Source of the DNA: Cryomorphaceae bacterium
Lineage (GTDB): Bacteria > Bacteroidota > Bacteroidia > Flavobacteriales > Schleiferiaceae
DNA length: 64,000 nucleotides
Assembly (NCBI GenBank): GCA_021298655.1
Contig: JAJTFK010000003.1
Span: 38,297 to 102,296 of the forward strand
Direction: 5' to 3'
Below the pieces are notes generated by a model, which was not told the origin of the DNA, did not search any database, and worked only from the letters and a program-made list of their open reading frames with translations. The translations under genes were made by a program, and so were the position numbers. This document shows, in pieces, positions 25,574 through 34,901 of this stretch; the first letter of the stretch is position 1, and every line of letters starts with the position of its first letter.

Positions 25574-27589
25574 ATGGCTCCGCACGAACGTATTACCGCC
25601 CTCCGCCGCGAACTGCACGAGCACAACCGCCGCTACTACGTCACCGATTCGCCCAGCATCAGCGACGCGGAATTCGATCGCCTCCTCCGGGAGCTTCAAG
25701 ACCTCGAAGCCCTGCATCCCGAGTATTTCGACGCCAACAGTCCAACCCAGCGGGTTGGTGGGGGCATCATCAAGCACTTTGAGCAGGTGGCCCACCGCCG
25801 CCCCATGCTGAGCTTGGCCAATACCTACAGTTTTGACGAACTCGATGAATTTGTGCGACGCGCCGAAGAGCTGGCCTCAGTGCCCAACCTGGAGTGGAGC
25901 GCCGAACTCAAATTTGACGGCGTCGCTATTTCGTTGTGGTACGAAAACGGCGAACTCATCCGAGCCCTTACGCGCGGCGACGGCGAGGTAGGAGACGATG
26001 TAGTGGTCAACGTTCGAACCATTCGGGAACTGCCGCTGTACCTGCCCGACGAGGCTCCCCGCGACCTCGAAGTGCGGGGCGAAATCGTCTTTCTTCACGA
26101 CGACTTTGAGCGCATGAATGCGCGCCGAAGGGAACAGGGTTTGGAGCCATTCGCCAACCCCCGTAACGCGGCATCGGGAACCCTTAAAATGCAGGATTCG
26201 GCCGAGGTTGGCCTCCGGAGGCTGAGCATGTTTGCCTACGCGGCCTTTTCGGCGGACCAGCCCCTTGAAACCCACTCCGGCGCACTCGATGCCTTAGCTC
26301 GTTGGGGATTTCCGGTTCCGCCGCGTGCCCAACGTTGGGCCCAAAAATGCACCTCGTCCGACGAGCTCAAGGACTTTCTCACGTTTTGGGACGCGGAGCG
26401 CCAGCATTTGCCGGTGGCCACCGACGGCGCCGTGCTCAAAGTGGACCGGGTGGAAGAGCAGCAGCGCTTGGGGTTCACGGCCAAGGCGCCGCGATGGGCC
26501 ATTGCCTACAAGTTCAACGCCGAGCAGGCCTGTACCGTCCTGCGCGAAGTGGTGTACCAAGTTGGGCGCACTGGGGCGGTAACGCCGGTGGCGGTGCTTG
26601 ATCCCGTCTGGCTGAGCGGCACCCAAGTTCAGCGCGCCTCGGTACACAACGCGGACCAAATCGCCAAGCTCGACCTGCACCTCGGAGATTGGGTATGGGT
26701 TGAAAAAGGCGGCGAAATCATTCCCAAAATCACCGCAGTGGACCTTGGACGCCGGCCTATTGGCGCGCCGACCGTCGTTTTTGCTGCGGACTGCCCCGAT
26801 TGCGGCACCCCGTTGGAGCGCCAAAATGGCGAGGCCCAGCACTTTTGCCCCAATGCCGAACACTGTCCTCCTCAGATTAAAGGCCGGATCGAGCATTTTA
26901 TTCACCGCCGCGCCATGGATGTCGACGGTATTGGGATTGAAACCGTGGACCGACTCGTGGACCTGGGTTGGGTGCGCACTCCGGCCGACCTCTACGACCT
27001 CGGTGCCGCAGGCTGGGCGCGCCTCGACAAGTTCAAAGAAAAGTCTGTAGCCAATGCGCTTGCCAGCCTTGAAGCCAGCCGCAGCATTCCCTACGAGCGC
27101 GTACTTTTTGCCCTGGGAATCCGCCACGTAGGCGAAACCGTGGCCAAAAAACTGGCCAAGGCCTTCACCCACATGGACCGGTTGGCGGCCGCCAGCATGG
27201 ACGACCTGATTGCGGTACCCGACGTGGGACCTCAGATAGCAGTGAGCATAGCGAGCTGGATGTGCGATCCGGAACACCAGCGCGAACTCAGCCGACTTAA
27301 AGCCCATGGCCTGCAGATGGAAAAAGCTGCGTCCGCTGGTGGCGCGTCGGCGGTGCTCGAGGGCCAAACCTTCGTGGTTAGCGGGGTGTTTACCCACTTT
27401 AGCCGCGACGGAATCAAGGATGCCGTCGAGCAGCACGGGGGTCGCATCGCCAGCAGCGTCAGCAGCAAAACAAACTACCTATTGGCCGGAGAAGGCGTAG
27501 GTCCGAGCAAACGCGCCAAAGCCGAAGCCTTGGGCGTAAAATGGTTAACTGAAGAAGAATTTCGCGCATGGATTGGCTCTACCGATTAA
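25574..27589 (+). CDS. ligA: NAD-dependent DNA ligase LigA
   Basis: A 671-aa full-length ligase. The adenylation-domain nucleophile is Lys113 in ELKFDGVAI; then come the OB fold, a four-Cys zinc finger (CPDCGTPLE and FCPNAEHCPP), helix-hairpin-helix motifs and a C-terminal BRCT domain (FVVSGVFTHFSRDGIKDAVE). It seals nicks in replication and repair using NAD. The next gene starts 22 bp before its stop codon. Confidence 0.97.
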   Translation: MAPHERITALRRELHEHNRRYYVTDSPSISDAEFDRLLRELQDLEALHPEYFDANSPTQRVGGGIIKHFEQVAHRRPMLSLANTYSFDELDEFVRRAEELASVPNLEWSAELKFDGVAISLWYENGELIRALTRGDGEVGDDVVVNVRTIRELPLYLPDEAPRDLEVRGEIVFLHDDFERMNARRREQGLEPFANPRNAASGTLKMQDSAEVGLRRLSMFAYAAFSADQPLETHSGALDALARWGFPVPPRAQRWAQKCTSSDELKDFLTFWDAERQHLPVATDGAVLKVDRVEEQQRLGFTAKAPRWAIAYKFNAEQACTVLREVVYQVGRTGAVTPVAVLDPVWLSGTQVQRASVHNADQIAKLDLHLGDWVWVEKGGEIIPKITAVDLGRRPIGAPTVVFAADCPDCGTPLERQNGEAQHFCPNAEHCPPQIKGRIEHFIHRRAMDVDGIGIETVDRLVDLGWVRTPADLYDLGAAGWARLDKFKEKSVANALASLEASRSIPYERVLFALGIRHVGETVAKKLAKAFTHMDRLAAASMDDLIAVPDVGPQIAVSIASWMCDPEHQRELSRLKAHGLQMEKAASAGGASAVLEGQTFVVSGVFTHFSRDGIKDAVEQHGGRIASSVSSKTNYLLAGEGVGPSKRAKAEALGVKWLTEEEFRAWIGSTD

Positions 27590-28104
27590 CCGCCCCGCTG
27601 CAGCAGCGTGCTTGGCGCAAGGCCGCCGACGACCGACCGACCACCTTGGCATGGCCTGGCTGGGAAAAGGCACGCCGCATCGGCATCGTTTTTGACGCCC
27701 GAGCCGAAGAGGGCTACCTGGAATCCCTGCGTCAAGTGGTTTCGGCCCTCCAAGGGCAGCAGCGCGCCGTCGCCCTCATTGGGTGGACCGGCGAAATGCG
27801 CCCCAAAAACGCCCTGTATTCGGGCCGTCAGCTCATTTTTACCGACGACTTCGCATGGAACGGCGGGGTTCAAGGGGGCAACGCGCTTGAATTCATGCAA
27901 AGCGAATTTGACCTGGTCGTGGCCCTTCACCGGAGTGAAGACAGCCCCATTGACTACCTCGTGGCGCGGACTCCGGCGGGCCTCCGCGTGAGCTTGACCG
28001 GGGCGAACGACTTTTACGACGTGCGCTACCACAGCGCCGACCGACTTCCTATGGACTACTTTCGCGCATTGAGCGCTTGGCTCGCTAAAATCCCTTCCCG
28101 ATGA
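27568..28104 (+). CDS. Conserved Bacteroidota protein between ligA and dapA (DUF6913-like)
   Basis: A 178-aa soluble protein without a signal peptide. RRIGIVFDARAEEGYLESLR opens a Rossmann-like domain, with DFYDVRYHSADRLPMDYFRAL near the end. It resembles the DUF6913 protein encoded at this position in related genomes, from memory; function unknown. It overlaps ligA by 22 bp and shares ATGA with dapA. Confidence 0.68.
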   Translation: MDWLYRLTAPLQQRAWRKAADDRPTTLAWPGWEKARRIGIVFDARAEEGYLESLRQVVSALQGQQRAVALIGWTGEMRPKNALYSGRQLIFTDDFAWNGGVQGGNALEFMQSEFDLVVALHRSEDSPIDYLVARTPAGLRVSLTGANDFYDVRYHSADRLPMDYFRALSAWLAKIPSR

Positions 28105-29003
28105 ACGCACGCGTCAACCCCTTTCGCGGAACCGGCATTGCCCTGGTTACCCCATTTACCGCATCCCACGCGGTGGACTACCCGGCACTTAAGCGGCTCG
28201 TAAACCACTGCATTGAGGGCGGAGTGGACTTTCTCGTCGCCCTAGGTACGACCGCCGAAACGGCCACGTTGAGCCCCGAAGAAAAGCACCAAGTAATCGA
28301 AACCATACTCGAGGCTTCGGCCGGACGCGTGCCGGTGGTGCAGGGGGTGGGCGGCAACGATTCCGCCAAGGTGGCTTCCGAGCTCAAAGCCGGCCTGACG
28401 GCGGGAATTCAGGGCGTACTCAGCGTTTCGCCTTACTACAACAAGCCGACCCAAGAAGGCATTTACCGCCACTTCTGCTTCATCGCCGAAGCGACCGATC
28501 TGCCCATAATCTTGTACAACGTTCCCGGGCGCACAGGGTCCAATATGTCCGCAGCGACCACGCTGCGCATCGCCAACGCGGTGCCCCACGCCGTAGCCAT
28601 CAAGGAAGCAAGCGGCAACCTCGAACAGTCCATGGAAATCATCCACGGTGCTCCGGCGGGCTTTGACGTGCTCAGCGGCGACGACAACCTGACGCTTCCC
28701 CTGATTGCCTGCGGCGCCCACGGCGTGATTTCGGTCAGCGGACAGGGATTCCCGCGGACCTTCAGCCAAATGGTGCGCGACGCGCGTCAAGGCAACATGC
28801 CCGAAGCCCAAAAAGGCCACTACGCCATGCTCCAATTTACCCAGCAGCTTTTTGCCGAAGGCAATCCGGGCGGCATCAAGGCGGCGCTGGCCCACCTCGG
28901 CATCCTGGAAAACGAGCTGCGCCTCCCGCTTTGGCCGGTTTCCGACGCACTTCGCTCCGCGCTCCATCATTCGGTACAGCAACTGAAGCACCACGAATCA
29001 TGA
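28101..29003 (+). CDS. dapA: 4-hydroxy-tetrahydrodipicolinate synthase DapA
   Basis: A 300-aa TIM-barrel aldolase. TGIALVTPF, VALGTTAETATLS, SVSPYYNKPTQEG, the tyrosine in ILYNVPGRTGSNM and the Schiff-base lysine in AIKEASGNL are all in place. It condenses pyruvate with aspartate semialdehyde, the first committed step to lysine and diaminopimelate. Its start and stop both overlap neighbours by ATGA. Confidence 0.96.
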   Translation: MNARVNPFRGTGIALVTPFTASHAVDYPALKRLVNHCIEGGVDFLVALGTTAETATLSPEEKHQVIETILEASAGRVPVVQGVGGNDSAKVASELKAGLTAGIQGVLSVSPYYNKPTQEGIYRHFCFIAEATDLPIILYNVPGRTGSNMSAATTLRIANAVPHAVAIKEASGNLEQSMEIIHGAPAGFDVLSGDDNLTLPLIACGAHGVISVSGQGFPRTFSQMVRDARQGNMPEAQKGHYAMLQFTQQLFAEGNPGGIKAALAHLGILENELRLPLWPVSDALRSALHHSVQQLKHHES

Positions 29004-29785
29004 GAATTTGGCTTCTCGCGGCCGCGACCGCGGCACTTTTCGCCTCGTGCGGCGACTACAACAAAGTCCTTAAAAGCACCGACCCAGCCTACAAGTTGGA
29101 GCGCGCAATTCAGTACTACGACACCAAGAACTTCAGCAAAGCGTACCCGCTCTTTGACGAATTGATGACCTCGTACCGAGGTACCACCAAGGCCCAAATC
29201 GTTTACCGGTACTTTGCCAAAACGCTGTATGCCCAGCACGAATACCTGCTCGCGTCCTACCACTTTAAGCGCTTCGCTCAAACCTTTCCGAACGACGATT
29301 TTGCCGAAGAATCCGCCTACCTCGGTGCCCACTGCGCCTACCTTGATGCGCCTTCGACCACGCTGGATCCGGCCTTGACCTACCAGGCAATGGACGAGCT
29401 TCAGTTATTTATCAACACGCATCCAGACTCAAAATTTCTTCCCGAAGCGAACGACCAAATCGAGGAACTGCGCCGGAGGCTTGAAGAAAAGAGCTTCTTG
29501 ATCGCCAAAGGCTACCACCACCGCAACCAGTTTGCCAGCGCGGTGGTATCCTTCAACGTAATGCTTACCGATCACCCTTCAAGCCCGCGACGCGAAGAAG
29601 CGATGTACTTGAGGGTGGAGTCCGCCTTTAACTACGCCGAAAATTCCATTGAATCCAAGCAGGCGGAGCGCTTTCGCGACGCCGAAACCTACGTCAAAGA
29701 GTACCTCGCGACCTTCCCCGAAGGGCGGTATGCCGGTCAGGTTGCCACGCTTTCCAAGCGCATTGCCGCACGTAAGCGAAAATAA
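29000..29785 (+). CDS. bamD: Outer-membrane protein assembly factor BamD
   Basis: A 261-aa lipoprotein (lipobox LFASCGDYNKVLKS, Cys about 16) with tetratricopeptide-like helical repeats (YYDTKNFSKAYPLFDELM, ASYHFKRFAQTFPND). It is the BamD subunit of the barrel-assembly machine on the periplasmic face of the outer membrane. ATG 29000 overlaps the dapA stop, so it is coupled. rpoZ follows after a promoter. Confidence 0.92.
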   Translation: MRIWLLAAATAALFASCGDYNKVLKSTDPAYKLERAIQYYDTKNFSKAYPLFDELMTSYRGTTKAQIVYRYFAKTLYAQHEYLLASYHFKRFAQTFPNDDFAEESAYLGAHCAYLDAPSTTLDPALTYQAMDELQLFINTHPDSKFLPEANDQIEELRRRLEEKSFLIAKGYHHRNQFASAVVSFNVMLTDHPSSPRREEAMYLRVESAFNYAENSIESKQAERFRDAETYVKEYLATFPEGRYAGQVATLSKRIAARKRK

Positions 29786-29788
29786 TCG

Positions 29789-29796
29789 TACTTTTG
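29789..29796 (+). promoter_or_regulatory. -7 box TACTTTTG of rpoZ
   Basis: Exact TAnnTTTG match 33 nt before ATG 29830. This one gives a normal leader, unlike most in the window. Confidence 0.55.
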
Positions 29797-29829
29797 CCCC
29801 CCTTAGTGCAACATAGATAACCTCGAACC

Positions 29830-30162
29830 ATGGATAAAGCGCACCTCGCTGCCTCGAAGACCACCAAAACATTGGATTTCAATGAGCTGGACGCGGCTAC
29901 CGGCAATATTTATGAGGCGATAGCCCAGATTTCGCGCCGTGCCGAGCAAATCAACGAGACGCTTCGCGCCGAAATCAACGATAAACTCGAAGATTTTCAG
30001 GTTGTTACCGACAGCCTTGAAGAGGTTTTTGAGAACAAGGAGCAGATCGAAATGTCGCGCCAGTACGAGTCCCTTCCCAAGCCACACGCCATGGCGGTGC
30101 GCGAGTGGCTCGACGGCAAGGTATTTTACCGCTACCCCGAGGTAGACGGCACCAAAGCCTAA
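29830..30162 (+). CDS. rpoZ: DNA-directed RNA polymerase omega subunit
   Basis: A 110-aa protein. LDAATGNIYEAIAQISRRAE is the omega/Rpb6 helix that latches beta prime, followed by the long acidic helix of Bacteroidota omega (INDKLEDFQVVTDSLEEVF). It lies 3 bp before coaBC in the conserved bamD-rpoZ-coaBC-porD-recN order. Confidence 0.88.
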   Translation: MDKAHLAASKTTKTLDFNELDAATGNIYEAIAQISRRAEQINETLRAEINDKLEDFQVVTDSLEEVFENKEQIEMSRQYESLPKPHAMAVREWLDGKVFYRYPEVDGTKA

Positions 30163-30165
30163 ATC

Positions 30166-31380
30166 ATGGTACTGCAGGGTCGCCGCATCCTGCTGGCTGT
30201 CAGTGGGGGCATTGCCGCCTACAAGATTCCTTTTTTGGTTCGCCTGCTGCGCCAGTCCGGCGCAGAGGTCCGCGTTGCCGTAACGCCCGCTGCCGAAACC
30301 TTTGTTTCGCCGCTTACGCTTGCCGCCCTAAGTGGGCAACCCGTTGAGCAGCACTTGGTGCTTCAGGGCGGAGGCCGCACATCCTGGAATAACCACGTTC
30401 ACCTCGCGGAATGGGCCGAGGCCTTGGTTGTGGCGCCAGCCACCAGCAATACCCTCGCCAAGGCCGCCAACGGGCTCTGCGACAACTTGGTTACGTCCTT
30501 GGTGCTGTCCGCGAAATGTCCCGTTTTTTGGGCTCCAGCTATGGACTTGGATATGTTTGCGTATCCGGCAACCCAGCGAAACCTCGAGGTGCTTCGGGGT
30601 ATGGGGCACTGTGTTTGGCCGTCGCCTGAGGGCGAGTTGGCTTCGGGACTTACGGGCGCCGGACGCATGGCGGAGCCCGAGTTCATGCACCGCGAACTGG
30701 AGCTTCATTTCGGCGTTCGGTCGTTTTGGCGGAATAAGACGCTGCTGCTGACGTCGGGTCCGACGGAGGAGCCCCTCGACCCGGTTCGCTTTTTGAGCAA
30801 CGGTTCAAGCGGAAAGATGGGCGAGGAGCTGGCGGCCGAAGCGGAGCTTCGCGGCGCCAAGGTGGTTTGGGTGCGCGGACCGTTGCGTCGGTCAGACCGA
30901 TCTTGGACCCGTAGGGTTCGGGTGGTTTCGGTGCGGAGCGCCGCGGAGATGCACGCCGCCGCGCTAGAGGCCCTGCCCGAAGCCTCGGTCGTCATCGCGG
31001 CGGCGGCGGTTGCCGACGTGCGCCCTGCGGCGCAGCGCCATGAAAAAACGCCCAAAGAAGCCCTTACCGCTCCCCTCGAGCTCGTGCTCAACGACGACAT
31101 CCTTGCGTCCCTTGCGGCGAATAAAAAAGCGGGGCAATGGATCTTGGGCTTTGCCCTCGAAACCCACGACGGAACCGCCTCGGCCCAAGCCAAACTGCGC
31201 CGCAAGGGAGCCGACGCCCTGATCCTGAACATGAACACGCCCGAAACCGGGATGGAAGCCGACACCAACCAGGTTGCCTTGGTGCGCCGAGATGGCGTGG
31301 AGCAGGGGCCTCTAGAAACCAAAAAAACTGCGGCAAGCCGCATCCTGGACTGGGTTGAGCACTACGCCGCCAACGCGTAA
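30166..31380 (+). CDS. coaBC: Bifunctional phosphopantothenoylcysteine decarboxylase/synthetase CoaBC
   Basis: A 404-aa enzyme. The N-terminal CoaC flavoprotein domain has LLAVSGGIAAYKIP, the active His in WNNHVHLAEWA, and APATSNTLAKAANG. The CoaB domain has LLTSGPTEEPLDPVRFLSN and IAAAAVADVRP. It converts 4'-phosphopantothenate and cysteine to 4'-phosphopantetheine in CoA synthesis. Confidence 0.96.
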   Translation: MVLQGRRILLAVSGGIAAYKIPFLVRLLRQSGAEVRVAVTPAAETFVSPLTLAALSGQPVEQHLVLQGGGRTSWNNHVHLAEWAEALVVAPATSNTLAKAANGLCDNLVTSLVLSAKCPVFWAPAMDLDMFAYPATQRNLEVLRGMGHCVWPSPEGELASGLTGAGRMAEPEFMHRELELHFGVRSFWRNKTLLLTSGPTEEPLDPVRFLSNGSSGKMGEELAAEAELRGAKVVWVRGPLRRSDRSWTRRVRVVSVRSAAEMHAAALEALPEASVVIAAAAVADVRPAAQRHEKTPKEALTAPLELVLNDDILASLAANKKAGQWILGFALETHDGTASAQAKLRRKGADALILNMNTPETGMEADTNQVALVRRDGVEQGPLETKKTAASRILDWVEHYAANA

Positions 31381-31389
31381 CTTCACCTC

Positions 31390-32295
31390 GTGAAACGCCG
31401 CGCGCTCCTTACCGCCCTTCTGCTGGGATTCCAGTCCCTCGTAGCTCAGGAGTTTTTTGTTGAAGTAAAAGTTCAAGCCCCAGAGGTTCAAACCAATGAC
31501 CGACAGGTTTTTACCCAGCTTGAACAAGTTCTCCGCGACCTCATCAACAACCGGGCGTGGACCGAAGATACTTGGGAACAGGTAGAGCGAATCCGGGGCT
31601 CCTTTGTCTTCACCATTCGCGACTACGACCAGAGCACGGGCCAAATGTCGGGCAACCTTCAGGTGTCCTTCGCGCGTCCGGTTTACCAATCGGACTACAA
31701 TTCCACCACGTTCACCTACCAGGATCCCGACGTGCGCTTTCGCTACCGGCCCAATGAAATCGTGGAATTCCAACCCAACCAGTTCGGTGACCTCGCTTCG
31801 CTTGTGGGGTTTTATGCCTACCTGGCACTCGGTTTGGACGAGGCTTCCTTTGATCCCCAAGCCCGTGCATCACTCTTGTCGGCTCAGCAGGTAGCGCAGC
31901 TCGCCCAGTCTTCCGGCGCGGGCGGCGGTTGGGATCGCTTTTCGTCCACCCGCAATCGCTTTTGGCTGATTGAAGACCTGTTGAACCCGGCCAACGAGGC
32001 CTTTCTTCAATCGTGGTACCGCTACCATCGCGATGGACTGGACCGATTGGCCAACCTGGAAACCCAAGGTCAGGCCAAGCAGGCCATCGCCAACTCGGTG
32101 CTCGCCCTCAAACCCGTTCACACCCGCCAACCAAACATCTTTTTGCTTCGTTGGTTTTTTGATGCTAAATCCGTGGAAATCCAGCAGGTTTTCTCAGGCG
32201 GACCGCAGGTTCCGGTGCAGGAACTGGTGGACGCCCTCCAGGTCATGGACGCATCAAACGCAAGTAAGTACGTGAAAATGGCTTCGCCCCGATAG
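31390..32295 (+). CDS. porD: DUF4835 protein, type IX secretion component PorD
   Basis: A 301-aa exported protein with a GTG start and signal peptide (MKRRALLTALLLGFQSLVAQ). VKVQAPEVQTNDRQVFTQLE, the FARPVYQSDYNSTTFTYQDP stretch and NRFWLIEDLLNPANEAF are typical of DUF4835, which I know as PorD of the type IX secretion system. The position between coaBC and recN also fits. It implies the organism has T9SS. Confidence 0.78.
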   Translation: MKRRALLTALLLGFQSLVAQEFFVEVKVQAPEVQTNDRQVFTQLEQVLRDLINNRAWTEDTWEQVERIRGSFVFTIRDYDQSTGQMSGNLQVSFARPVYQSDYNSTTFTYQDPDVRFRYRPNEIVEFQPNQFGDLASLVGFYAYLALGLDEASFDPQARASLLSAQQVAQLAQSSGAGGGWDRFSSTRNRFWLIEDLLNPANEAFLQSWYRYHRDGLDRLANLETQGQAKQAIANSVLALKPVHTRQPNIFLLRWFFDAKSVEIQQVFSGGPQVPVQELVDALQVMDASNASKYVKMASPR

Positions 32296-32302
32296 CCCAA
32301 CC

Positions 32303-32310
32303 TAGGTTTG
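32303..32310 (+). promoter_or_regulatory. -7 box TAGGTTTG of recN
   Basis: Exact TAnnTTTG match 4 nt before ATG 32315. Confidence 0.5.
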
Positions 32311-32314
32311 CGTT

Positions 32315-33991
32315 ATGCTTCGCCGCCTCCACATTGAACGATTTGCCCTCATTGACGAGCTCGACTTGGATGTCGCGCCCGGTTTTACGGTGATTACGGG
32401 CGAAACGGGTGCAGGTAAGTCCATTTTCCTCGGAGCCTTGCAGCTTGCTTTGGGCGGGCGCGCCGAGTTTGCGGCAGTGGGTCAACCCGGTTTTAAAAGT
32501 GTGGTTGAGGCGGAGTTTTCGGTTGCGGAATCCCGAAAAGCGGAACTTTTCTCGGAGGACTGGGACTGGTGGGGCGACGGTGCCTTGGCAAGCCTGGTCC
32601 TTCGCCGCGAGGTTCATCCGGGCGGACGCAGCCGAGCCTTCATCAACGATTCCCCCGTTCGCCTCGACGAACTTCGCCGGGTTTCTGGATCGCTGGTCGA
32701 CATCCACAGCCAGCGCGACGAAGGCTTGTGGGCTCGGAGCGAGGGCATCGCCATGCTGCTGGAGAACTTTGCGCCCAAGGGCGTAGCCGAGGCCCGTCAA
32801 ACCTACCTTCGGGCTTGGGAGGTCTTTGGCGACGCGGAACGCGCGCTCCACGAACTTGAATCCGAGCTGGGGTCCGTGAACGACCCCGAATACCTGCGCT
32901 TTGTGGTCCAGGAGCTCAAGGGGCTCGACCTAAAGGCCGGCGAAGAATCCCAACTTCGCCAGCAGCTGGCCACCCTAAGCCACCAGACGGAACTGCAGGA
33001 AGCTGGCTCGGAGGCGCTGCACACCCTGGATCGCGAAGAGCTTGGCTTGGCTGCATTGGCCAGCCAGGTACGTCGCGCGGCCGAGCGCGTTGCCCGCCGA
33101 ACGGGCGCGCACGACGACCTCGTCAACCAGGGAATGGCCCTGGAAGAACTGGTTCGCGAACTGCGTTCCGCGTGGTCCACGCTGCTGGATCAGCTGGAAT
33201 CCGATCCCGCTGCGCTGGCCCGCGCCGAAGAACGCCTTGCGGAAATTGACCGCATTCAGCGCAAGCACCAGGTCTCCTCGGAAGACGAACTCCGGTCGCA
33301 GGCCGAGCGCCTCTACCAAAGGCTTGAACTCTGGGAGGAGGGGCAAGACCGAATTGCCCAGGCGCGATCCGCCCTAAACGATGCCCAAAAGGCGGTCGAA
33401 CGAGCCGGTGAAGCCTGGAATCGGGCCCTCATGAACGGCGAACCCCCGCTGATTCTCGCCGTGAATGCCGGACTTGCGGAATTGGCCATGCCCCAAACCC
33501 AGTGCGCGGTCCGCGCCCAACTCAGGCCGTCTCCAACCGTGCACGGAACGTATTCCTACCGCTTCGAATTCAGCGCCAATCCGGGCCAGGCCATGCAGGA
33601 GCTCAGCAAGGTAGCCTCCGGGGGCGAGCGCAGCCGGCTGATGCTGGTGCTCAAGCGCTACTTGGCCGAACGCCAGGGTTTGAGTACCGTACTTTTTGAC
33701 GAAATCGACACCGGTGTTTCGGGCGGAACCGCCGCCAAAATGGCCTTCATGCTCCGAGCCATGAGCAGCAACGCCCAGGTTTTGGCCATTACGCACCTGC
33801 CGCAGGTCGCAGCCAAGGGCTCGCATCATTGGGTGGTTGAAAAGTCGACCGACGGCAAGGCTACGCGGACGCAGCTGCGCGTGCTGAGTCCCGCGCAGCG
33901 CCTCGACGAAGTAGCGCGCCTCCTGTCCGACGGCAGCCTGAGTGACCTCGCGCTGGCCCAGGCTCGGGCGCTGATGGCGGCAACCGAGTGA
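32315..33991 (+). CDS. recN: DNA repair protein RecN
   Basis: A 558-aa SMC-like ATPase. FTVITGETGAGKS is Walker A; the middle third is coiled coil; VASGGERSRLMLVLK is the ABC signature and VLFDEIDTGVSGG is Walker B, with THLPQVAAKGSHH after it. It acts in recombinational repair of double-strand breaks. Confidence 0.95.
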   Translation: MLRRLHIERFALIDELDLDVAPGFTVITGETGAGKSIFLGALQLALGGRAEFAAVGQPGFKSVVEAEFSVAESRKAELFSEDWDWWGDGALASLVLRREVHPGGRSRAFINDSPVRLDELRRVSGSLVDIHSQRDEGLWARSEGIAMLLENFAPKGVAEARQTYLRAWEVFGDAERALHELESELGSVNDPEYLRFVVQELKGLDLKAGEESQLRQQLATLSHQTELQEAGSEALHTLDREELGLAALASQVRRAAERVARRTGAHDDLVNQGMALEELVRELRSAWSTLLDQLESDPAALARAEERLAEIDRIQRKHQVSSEDELRSQAERLYQRLELWEEGQDRIAQARSALNDAQKAVERAGEAWNRALMNGEPPLILAVNAGLAELAMPQTQCAVRAQLRPSPTVHGTYSYRFEFSANPGQAMQELSKVASGGERSRLMLVLKRYLAERQGLSTVLFDEIDTGVSGGTAAKMAFMLRAMSSNAQVLAITHLPQVAAKGSHHWVVEKSTDGKATRTQLRVLSPAQRLDEVARLLSDGSLSDLALAQARALMAATE

Positions 33992-33998
33992 TTTTGCC

Positions 33999-34006
33999 GA
34001 TATTTG
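33999..34006 (+). promoter_or_regulatory. -7-like box GATATTTG of fabI
   Basis: One mismatch to TAnnTTTG, 4 nt before ATG 34011. Confidence 0.35.
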
Positions 34007-34010
34007 CCCC

Positions 34011-34829
34011 ATGAACAACGTACTCGCAGGAAAAAAGGGCATCATTTTCGGTGCCCTGAACAGCGACTCCATCGCTTGGAAGGTCGCGGAACAGTGCCAC
34101 GCTCAAGGCGCGCAGCTCGTTCTAACCAATGCTCCCATGGCAATGCGCATGGGCGAAATCAATGCCCTAGCTGAAAAAACAGGCGCTCCGGTAATTGGCG
34201 CCGATGCGACCAGCCTCGAGGACCTGCAAAACCTGCTCCAGGGTGCAATGGACCACTTCGGCGGCAAAATCGATTTCATCTTGCACAGCATTGGGATGTC
34301 GGTTAACGTGCGCAAGAGCCGTCCGTACACCGACCTCAACTACGACTTTTTAACCAAGGGCTGGGACGTATCCGCCGTGAGCTTCCACAAGGTGCTTCAG
34401 ACGGCCTACCAAATGGACGCCCTGAGCGACTGGGGCAGCGTGCTCGCGCTGAGCTACATCGCGGCCCAGCGCACCTTCCCAGACTACAACGACATGGCCG
34501 AAAACAAGGCCTACCTCGAGTCGGTCGCCCGCAGCTTTGGCTACCACTACGGCATTCGGAACAAGGTTCGCGTGAACACGATCAGCCAATCGCCGACGCC
34601 GACCACAGCGGGCAGTGGCGTTAAGGGCTTCAATGCCTTCTTGAGCTTCGCCGACAAAATGAGCCCGCTGGGCAACGCTACGGCCGAAGACTGCGCCAAC
34701 CTGTGCGTGGTGATGTTCAGCGACATGAGCCGCCGGGTTACCATGCAAAACCTCTACAACGACGGGGGCTTTAGCAATACGGGCGTGAGCCAGGAGGTAC
34801 TCGACACCTACATGAAGGGCGCGGAGTAA
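34011..34829 (+). CDS. fabI: Enoyl-[acyl-carrier-protein] reductase FabI
   Basis: A 272-aa SDR. GKKGIIFGALNSDSIAWKVA is the divergent FabI nucleotide-binding region. The catalytic Y-x6-K pair is in FPDYNDMAENKAYLES. VRVNTISQSPTPTTAGSGV follows. It performs the last reduction in each fatty-acid elongation cycle. A strong terminator follows at 34851. Confidence 0.93.
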   Translation: MNNVLAGKKGIIFGALNSDSIAWKVAEQCHAQGAQLVLTNAPMAMRMGEINALAEKTGAPVIGADATSLEDLQNLLQGAMDHFGGKIDFILHSIGMSVNVRKSRPYTDLNYDFLTKGWDVSAVSFHKVLQTAYQMDALSDWGSVLALSYIAAQRTFPDYNDMAENKAYLESVARSFGYHYGIRNKVRVNTISQSPTPTTAGSGVKGFNAFLSFADKMSPLGNATAEDCANLCVVMFSDMSRRVTMQNLYNDGGFSNTGVSQEVLDTYMKGAE

Positions 34830-34850
34830 TTCCGCCCAACGCACGCACCA

Positions 34851-34874
34851 AAAAGCCCGCTTTGGCGGGCTTTT
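34851..34874. terminator. Bidirectional rho-independent terminator
   Basis: AAAAGCCCGC-TTTG-GCGGGCTTTT, a 10-bp stem with T-runs on both strands, between the convergent fabI and prfC genes. Confidence 0.9.
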
Positions 34875-34901
34875 CTCGTTTTTAGCAGGTTCAGCAGCAA
34901 C

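Noticed and set aside
26294..27436. 380-codon open frame on the minus strand
   Set aside because: Antisense shadow of ligA; no recognisable motif.
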